Assembly (NCBI GenBank): GCA_964654015.1
Contig: CAZZHQ010000087.1
Span: 1-10,492 of the forward strand
Length of the DNA: 10,492 nucleotides
Source of the DNA: JAUUZT01 sp964654015
GTDB lineage: Bacteria; Chloroflexota; Dehalococcoidia; GIF9; AB-539-J10
Reading direction: 5' to 3'
Below are positions 6,803 to 10,492 of the stretch, one piece after another (the stretch's first letter is position 1; every line of letters starts with the position of its first letter). Under the pieces are notes generated by a model, which made no database searches, was not told the DNA's origin, and saw only the letters and a list, made by a program, of their open reading frames with translations. The translations under genes were made by a program, and so were the position numbers.

Positions 6803-7612
6803 ATGAAAGATAAAGGAAAGGCTATCACCAGAGTTGGAATCACTGGAGCAGGAGGGGATATGGGAAGGACCCTGACCGAGGGCCTCGCTGACAAGTACGA
6901 ACTTACACTATTCTTCAGGAATACCCGGCCGGATACTTCACGCAACCTTAAGATAGTGAAGGTAGACTTATCTAAAGAAGAGGAAGTAAGAGGTATATTT
7001 GAGGGATTGGATGCTGTTCTTCATATGGCAGCCAATCGCAGTGAGCAAGCTTCCTAGTAAAGCGTCCTACGGGATAATATAGTGGCGACCTACAATGTCC
7101 TTGAAGAGGCCCAGCGTGCTGGTGTAAAAAGGGTTATCTTCGCCAGTTCCAATCATGTGCAAGCTGGCTATGCTATGGGAGAAATAATTTGTTCAATGGC
7201 CCCTTCTTTTATAGAGAGTGGAAGACCTATAAAGCTTTCGGACCCTCCTGCTCCTGACTCATATTACGGTGTTTCAAAGCTGTTTGGAGAAGATTTAGGC
7301 CGATACTACTCCCGGGTGTACGGTCTGGAGTTTGTCTCAGTGCGTATTGGGTGGGCGGCGCCTAAAACGGTCCCTCCTATGCGAGGTGGAAAAGATAACA
7401 AAATGTATCTCCGTGCTTTGTTCTTTAGTCAGAGGGATTGTGTTGATTTATTTATAAAGACCCTCGAGGTAGAAGCGGACTTTCTCGCAGTTTATGGGGT
7501 AAGCAATACTAGGAATCCAATGTTTGACCTTACGGAAACGAAAGAGATACTGGGTTATAATCCCCGAGATAACGAAGAGGAATATTTCCAAGGGAAAAGT
7601 GTCTCTTTATAG
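6803..7612 (+). pseudogene. NAD-dependent SDR (uronate dehydrogenase-like), broken by tandem stops
   Basis: A 269-codon reading frame in one phase, interrupted only by TAG TAA at codons 85-86 (7055-7060). Before the stops: the nucleotide-binding loop TGAGGDMG (Gly15, Gly18, Gly21), VDLSKEEEV and the strand DAVLHMAAN. After them: NIVATYNVLEEAQRAGVKRV, ASSN (catalytic-type Ser near 115-116), and YGVSK with Tyr155 and Lys159. The end FDLTETKEILGYNPRDNEEE closes the fold normally, so nothing else is missing. In extended SDRs of this type the interrupted position usually reads APWE/SWESVL, and here it reads S-stop-stop-SVL, so the stops replace a conserved Trp-Glu. AAAGGA 7 nt before the ATG supports the start. 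GTG at 7082 could restart the C-terminal part but would lack the NAD site. Loss of function is the simplest view; a sequencing error would need two adjacent wrong codons. Confidence 0.8.
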
Positions 7613-7940
7613 AAGCGTCTACGGTAGTATCTGCGAAGAAGTAGTCGGTACATTATGGAGCGACTTGCCCTCAGTTGCCAGAAGAAGTCATAGCTATTAT
7701 AGATTCAAGACCGCTGGTGGTTCTTCTCCAGGTTTTGCTACTTTGTTTCACAATAGCTAATAATTAGCTAACGGACTGAATTAAACGCACTGGTATAATT
7801 TGGTATTCTAAGCTCAAGACAAGTTTATGGCAATTTACGTAATAGAATAAATTTGAGCGTAAAATGACCTTTGAGGACATCCGCTCACAGATTTCAAGAC
7901 CGTCACCATAGTCCACTCGGTTACCCCCCACTTTATATTA
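7613..7940. other. Intergenic gap between convergent SDR and PTE genes
   Basis: 328 bp with no gene I accept. It contains a perfect 8-bp inverted repeat around one base, TAGCTAAT-A-ATTAGCTA (7754-7770), an extended -10 element TGGTATAAT (7791-7799, plus strand) lacking a good -35 box, and a loose inverted pair GCTCAA/TTGAGC (7812, 7853). No T-tract terminator is visible for either convergent gene; the 7754 repeat is the best candidate for a stop or operator. Confidence 0.45.
7754..7770. repeat. Perfect inverted repeat TAGCTAAT-A-ATTAGCTA
   Basis: Eight-bp arms around a single A, about 140 bp past the SDR stop. AT-rich and loop-less, so it resembles a dimer-binding operator more than a terminator. 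Confidence 0.45.
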
Positions 7941-8885
7941 CTAAACGCCTTCAAAGAAGTTCCGCGGACCAGCGACACACAGGCTATTTATTATTTCTTC
8001 GGAGACACCCATCTCCCGAAGCTGGGGGAACACTACCTTTTTGATATACAGGAAACCGTGGGGATTGCGCTTTAGCCTGTCCTCTTCTATTGCTGGATTG
8101 GCTGAAATAACATTCAATATTATCCTGTCGTGGGAGGGGCAGAGACGACCTGCGTACCCGGCGTCAATAAGCGCCCTCATTGTTCGGGTGCGGGCTAGCG
8201 GGCTTGTATTGTGCCCCGGATAGCGGTCCACGCCCAGGTAACATCCCTGCTCCAGCAACCAGAGAAGATACTCGACATCAGTAGTGTCAATAGAATGGTC
8301 CATCATGACCCTCTTCGGGTCTACGCCCTCTTCTTTCAGGATAACGAGTTGCTGCCGACCCACCTGACCCAGTGAGTAGGAGTGCAACACAATCGGAACG
8401 CCGGTCTTAAGATGGGCTCGAGCCACAGCGCGCAGAACGATTTCTTCCTGCGCTGTTACCCCTGCCATATCGCTGGCCGACTTGAGTATCCCCGCTTTGA
8501 TACCGGTGTCAGCAATACCCTGCTCAATGTCCCGGGTAAATATCTGAGCCAGCTGGTCGGCAGAAATATTGGCAAAAAGTAAGGGAGGCATATCCAGCCA
8601 CCAGCCAGTGCCGGCAATAATGTTGACCCCGCTGCGACGAGAAACCTCAGCCAGCAAACCTACTTCCCGACCTAGATCAAGGGGCGTAGCATCAACAATA
8701 GTGTCCACCCCACCTGCTTTCGCCTTCTTCAGGTCATTAACCGCACGTTCCACCGGGTTAGGGCCAAAAAGCCCGGGGTAATCCCTAAAAACCCCACCGC
8801 CAGCGCACACAATATGTTCATGTGAGAGAGTAAACCCAAGGTTACCCGTATCCAGAGGTCCCAGCACAGTATTCACAGTCGCCAT
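7941..8885 (-). CDS. Phosphotriesterase-family metal-dependent hydrolase
   Basis: 314 residues counted from the ATG at 8885. It has the ligand set of the PTE branch of the amidohydrolase superfamily: His22 and His24 (SHEHI), Lys135 (GILKSAS, the lysine carboxylated in this family), His168 (IVLHSYS), His197 (MMDHS) and Asp253 (SHD). These would bind two divalent metals in a TIM barrel. Length is close to the usual 310-350. Family members include organophosphate hydrolases, quorum-signal and other lactonases, and E. coli Php of unknown substrate; which applies cannot be read here, though lactones are the commoner natural substrates. A frame-equivalent GTG at 8894 would add three residues but lies directly against the AAGGAGA ribosome site; the ATG at 8885, 10 nt downstream of GGAG, is better. 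It is convergent with the broken SDR and has its own promoter, so they are not one operon. Confidence 0.88.
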   Translation of the reverse strand: MATVNTVLGPLDTGNLGFTLSHEHIVCAGGGVFRDYPGLFGPNPVERAVNDLKKAKAGGVDTIVDATPLDLGREVGLLAEVSRRSGVNIIAGTGWWLDMPPLLFANISADQLAQIFTRDIEQGIADTGIKAGILKSASDMAGVTAQEEIVLRAVARAHLKTGVPIVLHSYSLGQVGRQQLVILKEEGVDPKRVMMDHSIDTTDVEYLLWLLEQGCYLGVDRYPGHNTSPLARTRTMRALIDAGYAGRLCPSHDRIILNVISANPAIEEDRLKRNPHGFLYIKKVVFPQLREMGVSEEIINSLCVAGPRNFFEGV

Positions 8886-8894
8886 GACACACAC

Positions 8895-8901
8895 TCTCCT
8901 T
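8895..8901 (-). promoter_or_regulatory. Shine-Dalgarno that decides the PTE start
   Basis: AAGGAGA on the minus strand, 10 nt before ATG 8885. The alternative GTG at 8894 would overlap the site's last bases, so it is unlikely to be used. Confidence 0.6.
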
Positions 8902-9031
8902 TCCGAACACGGGAGGCGTAGACATTTCCACCTATACCCTCATGGGGTTATTCAACCCATCGTCTGCTGACCATGACCCGACGGTTTTAGGTGCAGAGCA
9001 GGTCGAAGAGCTCCATATTTAATTTGCGAGA

Positions 9032-9060
9032 ACTGTAGCAAGTTCCCTCCAACTTGTCAA
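9032..9060 (-). promoter_or_regulatory. Promoter of the phosphotriesterase-family gene
   Basis: Minus strand: a perfect TTGACA (9060-9055), 17-bp spacer and TACAGT (9037-9032, four of six). Start near 9025 gives a leader of about 140 nt before ATG 8885, unusually long for a plain leader. The imperfect hairpin at 8942-8960 (ATGGGTT pairing with AACC-CCAT around a short loop) lies in it; I recognise no known riboswitch. Confidence 0.6.
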
Positions 9061-9067
9061 GCAACTA

Positions 9068-9085
9068 AGGCAAGCGGATTTGCCT
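9068..9085. promoter_or_regulatory. Operator-like inverted repeat behind the PTE promoter
   Basis: AGGCAA-GCGGAT-TTGCCT, a perfect 6-bp inverted repeat centred 16 bp upstream of the -35 box. This position fits an activator or repressor site; no regulator gene is in the window. Confidence 0.4.
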
Positions 9086-9346
9086 AAATTAGGTTGAAAA
9101 TCATCAGGAGATAATTGTGTCTAATACCCAAGATGAACAATTCATCTTTTAATTACTTTTGAAGATAATTCACTTCATATGCAGCTATAAGTCACAGCCG
9201 TCTATTCTATTCAATCCATTCAACCTATTCTATCTATACGCCAGGACAAGACCAAAGCAACCATTGAGTACGGTAATTTTTGCTTTGCACAACTATACCC
9301 TCCAGTGACCCGGGGTAGTAAAAAACAAGATAGAAGAGAGCCCAAT

Positions 9347-9360
9347 GGGGTGACCCCCCC
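9347..9360 (+). repeat. GGGGTGACCCCCCC repeat, right copy
   Basis: Identical to 6354-6367, 2,993 bp away on the other side of the SDR/PTE block. A related GTGACCCGGGGTAG at 9305-9318 mirrors GTGACCCGGGTAG at 6522-6534, so both flanks hold the same pair of motifs. Confidence 0.55.
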
Positions 9361-9391
9361 TCCCCCCTATATGATAGAGTAATCCAGGGGA

Positions 9392-9422
9392 GTGCAAAGC
9401 TGGCAGTGCAAGGGTTGTGCAA
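9392..9422 (+). repeat. GTGCAA direct repeats before a promoter
   Basis: GTGCAA occurs at 9392, 9406 and 9417 and ends 7 bp before the -35 box at 9430. The complement appears upstream: GCTTTGCAC (9282-9290) is an exact inverted match of GTGCAAAGC (9392-9400), and TTGCACAAC (9285-9293) of GTTGTGCAA (9414-9422). The arrangement suggests regulator sites with a possible looping partner. Confidence 0.45.
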
Positions 9423-9429
9423 TCGCAAC

Positions 9430-9458
9430 TTGACATTCCTTGATGTAGGCACTACAAT
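9430..9458 (+). promoter_or_regulatory. Near-consensus promoter of the 54-residue gene
   Basis: TTGACA (9430-9435), 17-bp spacer, TACAAT (9453-9458). Eleven of twelve consensus bases match, among the strongest promoters in the window. Start near 9465 leaves a leader of about 10 nt. Confidence 0.65.
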
Positions 9459-9474
9459 ATTGGTCGAGGGTAAG

Positions 9475-9639
9475 ATGCCATTTGTGAGGGCGAAGCACAG
9501 GGGTCAGAAATCATATTATTACCTTGTAGAAAATAAACGCGAGGGTACCAAGGTAAGACAGCGAATTATCCGTTACCTCGGCGCTAAGCCGCCAACGGAA
9601 GAGGAACTGAAAAATATACTTAAGGAGGTTAGCCAATGA
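9475..9639 (+). CDS. 54-residue protein resembling the N-terminus of IS1634-type transposases
   Basis: Starts MPFVRAKHRGQKSYYYLVEN and continues with KREGTKVRQRIIRYLG, then an acidic helical tail (PTEEELKNILKEVSQ). The block RGxKSYYYLVENxREGxKVRQRxIRYLG is the pattern I know from the very N-terminus of IS1634/IS4-group transposases, where it precedes a catalytic region absent here. A longer frame opens at 9406, but the promoter's -10 box lies inside that extension, so ATG 9475 with GAGGG 4 nt upstream is chosen. The protein is basic in its first 38 residues and could bind nucleic acid. It may be a free-standing domesticated version or the stump of a lost insertion sequence; its strong promoter and intact ribosome site favour expression. 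The stop overlaps the next ATG (ATGA). Confidence 0.65.
   Translation: MPFVRAKHRGQKSYYYLVENKREGTKVRQRIIRYLGAKPPTEEELKNILKEVSQ
9622..9628 (+). promoter_or_regulatory. Strong Shine-Dalgarno at the end of the 54-residue gene
   Basis: AAGGAGG, 7 nt before ATG 9636, inside the 3' end of the preceding gene. It indicates that a coupled second gene is, or was, translated from here. Confidence 0.65.
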
Positions 9640-9869
9640 AAAGACCGGGCCAGGTATTACCTGGCAGAAGAATGAAAGTGCAAAATCACAAGGTTGCGCA
9701 TGAGCAAAGAGAACCCACATTATGGAGTAACGAGGATAATAACATACACCTCTTGCTTCGTCACCCAAATTTCGTAGCTAAATCGCAAAACGCCAAGCGT
9801 GAGCTATCACCTCTTGCGTGTGAAGCAAGTGCTCTAACCACTGAGCTAACCGCCCAATTTCGTGCCTAA
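9636..9869 (+). CDS. Coupled small ORF, probably truncated or read into foreign DNA
   Basis: 77 residues, start coupled by ATGA overlap with the 54-residue gene and backed by AAGGAGG. The first 36 or so residues (MKRPGQVLPGRRMKVQNHKV..., basic) have no family I recognise. From about codon 38 the frame runs antisense through the two tRNA-derived repeat units (9747-9869), so the C-terminal half is unlikely to be an evolved protein sequence. The best reading is a gene whose original 3' part was replaced by a rearrangement; alternatively a short peptide with an accidental extension. Confidence 0.35.
   Translation: MKRPGQVLPGRRMKVQNHKVAHEQREPTLWSNEDNNIHLLLRHPNFVAKSQNAKRELSPLACEASALTTELTAQFRA
9747..9781 (-). 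repeat. Shrunken copy of the tRNA-derived unit
   Basis: Begins CACCTCTTGC and ends CACCCAAATTTCGTAGCTAA (plus strand). Both ends match unit 9808-9869 (CACCTCTTGC ... CGCCCAATTTCGTGCCTAA), but the tRNA D-arm and part of the anticodon arm between them are gone, replaced by TTCGT. It looks like a deletion derivative of the neighbouring unit. Confidence 0.5.
9808..9855 (-). pseudogene. tRNA-Val(CAC), 5' 48 nt only
   Basis: The minus strand reads as canonical tRNA positions 1-48: acceptor 5' strand GGGCGGT, TA, D stem GCTC/GAGC with loop AGTGGTTA, A26, anticodon stem CTTGC/GCAAG with loop TTCACAC (anticodon CAC, valine), and variable loop AGGTG. After that the sequence (ATAGCTCACGCTTGGCG...) has neither a TTCNA T loop nor a matching T stem, and no ACCGCCC acceptor partner follows. 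So the 3' third is missing and the product cannot be a working tRNA. A strong promoter precedes it at 9955-9984, suggesting it was once a real transcription unit. tRNA genes are common integration targets, which may explain the break. Confidence 0.75.
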
Positions 9870-9954
9870 CCTGTCCTCAAGCCGTGATTAAAATTCACCA
9901 AAGCAAGCGGTGTATTTTTGTTTTATCCAAGAGAATAGACCTCTTACTCCGCCC

Positions 9955-9984
9955 ATTATATAGCCACAGCATTTTCACGGTCAA
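9955..9984 (-). promoter_or_regulatory. Promoter upstream of the tRNA-Val fragment
   Basis: Minus strand: TTGACC (9984-9979), 18-bp spacer, perfect TATAAT (9960-9955). Predicted start near 9948, about 93 nt before tRNA position 1 at 9855. Confidence 0.6.
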
Positions 9985-10126
9985 GGCAGCACAGACATTA
10001 GCCCTCGGACTTACCTATGTGCGACAGGCTGTTTGGTGATATACAAACATGGCTTCACACAGTTCCCGCACTAGCAGTTTGGCAATGCTCCAAGCAGAAC
10101 AAGGGGCGCCGTCTTTGCATATGAAA

Positions 10127-10156
10127 AGGCACCACCGTTTGGCTTTGGTGGTGCCT
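10127..10156 (-). terminator. Rho-independent terminator of the surface protein gene
   Basis: AGGCACCACC (10127-10136) pairs perfectly with GGTGGTGCCT (10147-10156) around a 10-nt loop. Read on the minus strand the stem is followed by T residues (10127-10124). It begins 31 bp after the stop at 10188, the expected distance. Confidence 0.75.
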
Positions 10157-10187
10157 CTCCTATTCTCAGCCGCTCATCACTGGCAAA

Positions 10188-10492
10188 TCAGGCCAGTCGT
10201 CGTCTCCACCATAAGAAGTATACCAGCAGCCCGACCACTGTTGCCGAAGCAAGCCCCACAACCAACCACACCCACCAGGCAATTCCTTCCTCCTCACCTA
10301 CAGGGGCCACTTCTTCCTCTTCCTCCTCACCTACAGGGGCCGCTTCCTCCTCTTCCTCCTCCTCACCTACAGAGGCCACTTCTTCCTCTTCTTCAACCGG
10401 CAGTACGACAATGCCAAAGATAGTGAAGTGGTCTACCGTTGCCGTAACAATGTGGTTTTCGGTATCAACCACCGAGGGGAGTTCTACCCACT
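10188..10492 (-). CDS. C-terminus of a membrane-anchored surface protein (5' end outside window)
   Basis: The last 100 residues of a protein entering from the right edge; the frame stays open to the edge (WVELPSVVDTENHIV...), so the apparent GTG start at 10472 is not a real one. First comes the end of a beta-rich extracellular domain (HIVTATVDHFTIFGIVVLP), a tail I associate with large secreted proteins of Chloroflexota. Then a glutamate-rich linker of roughly 35 residues with repeated V-G-E5-7 units separated by ASV, AAP and VAP. Last is one membrane helix (WWVWLVVGLASATVVGLLVYFLWW) and the basic stop-transfer tail RRRLA. This is the layout of a protein exported with its bulk outside and anchored by its C-terminus. 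Function of the missing main part is unknown. Confidence 0.8.
   Translation of the reverse strand, partial: WVELPSVVDTENHIVTATVDHFTIFGIVVLPVEEEEEVASVGEEEEEEEAAPVGEEEEEEVAPVGEEEGIAWWVWLVVGLASATVVGLLVYFLWWRRRLA
10285..10395 (-). repeat. Tandem repeat encoding the acidic linker
   Basis: The plus-strand word CACCTACA recurs at 10295, 10328 and 10364, giving periods of 33 and 36 bp (11 and 12 codons). All length changes are multiples of three, so the repeat can expand or shrink without breaking the frame. Confidence 0.7.

Larger units (their letters stand above)
8886..9474. other. Divergent regulatory gap between PTE and the small transposase-like gene
   Basis: 589 bp without a credible gene. 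From left to right it holds the roughly 140-nt PTE leader with a small hairpin (8942-8960), the PTE promoter, a 6-bp inverted repeat just behind it (9068-9085), an AT-rich stretch of CTATTC-like runs (about 9200-9235), two GC-rich repeat motifs (9305-9318, 9347-9360), GTGCAA repeats (9392-9422), and the promoter of the 54-residue gene. Confidence 0.6.
9870..10187. other. Non-coding gap with tRNA promoter and terminator
   Basis: 318 bp. It holds the minus-strand promoter serving the tRNA fragment and the terminator of the surface protein gene at its right end. I see no gene or structured RNA in the middle part (about 9985-10120). Confidence 0.5.

Noticed and set aside
7055..7057. TAG decoded as pyrrolysine or read through in the SDR
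   Set aside because: TAA follows directly in frame, and no recoding element or Pyl gene is seen.
7524..7760. Plus-strand 78-codon ORF past the SDR end
   Set aside because: Starts inside the SDR in another frame, no ribosome site, no family resemblance.
9406..9474. N-terminal extension of the 54-residue protein
   Set aside because: The promoter's -35 and -10 boxes lie inside it, and family resemblance starts at the internal ATG 9475.
9808..9855. A complete, functional tRNA gene
   Set aside because: Positions 1-48 fit, but no T loop, T stem or ACCGCCC acceptor strand follows at the right distance.
10049..10423. Plus-strand proline/leucine-rich ORF
   Set aside because: It is the antisense of the glutamate-rich linker and membrane helix of the surface protein; its repeats are the mirror of that linker.

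Overview
The window looks like part of the chromosome of an uncultivated bacterium, most plausibly a Chloroflexota (Dehalococcoidia-like) anaerobe. This rests on family resemblance rather than a search: a short zinc-ribbon tyrosine recombinase, a PTE-like hydrolase, a uronate-dehydrogenase-like SDR and a surface-protein tail ending in a TATVDHFTIF-type motif are a combination I associate with that group. Sigma-70-type promoters and Shine-Dalgarno sites are easy to find, which supports a bacterium.

Region 1 (1-3714, minus strand) is one compact operon read leftward from a promoter at about 3765-3793. It encodes two overlapping four-helix membrane proteins, two tandem paralogous B12-binding-type radical SAM proteins, and an acyl carrier protein that runs off the left edge. 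ATGA overlaps link the first pair and the last pair. The set suggests radical chemistry on an acyl/lipid or ACP-bound substrate near the membrane; the product is unknown.

Region 2 (3976-5457, minus) is a lipoprotein made of eight beta-propeller-type repeats. Its promoter lies so close to the ATG that the mRNA is predicted to be leaderless.

Region 3 (5646-6802, plus) holds a catalytic-domain-only tyrosine recombinase with a zinc ribbon inserted in its catalytic domain, followed by 467 bp of non-coding DNA rich in short direct and inverted repeats.

Region 4 (6803-8885) has a convergent pair: an SDR gene broken by two adjacent in-frame stops (TAG TAA), and an intact phosphotriesterase-family hydrolase on the minus strand with its own promoter and a leader of about 140 nt. 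The same GGGGTGACCCCCCC motif occurs on both sides of this block (6354 and 9347).

Region 5 (8886-10187) is mostly non-coding accessory DNA. It contains a near-consensus promoter driving a 54-residue protein that resembles the N-terminus of IS1634-type transposases, a coupled small ORF, and, facing it, the first 48 nt of a tRNA-Val(CAC) behind a strong promoter but without its T arm or 3' acceptor strand. A shrunken second copy of that fragment lies next to it. This looks like a scar of integration or rearrangement at a tRNA locus.

Region 6 (10188-10492, minus) is the C-terminal end of a membrane-anchored surface protein with a glutamate-rich repetitive linker, followed by a clear rho-independent terminator.
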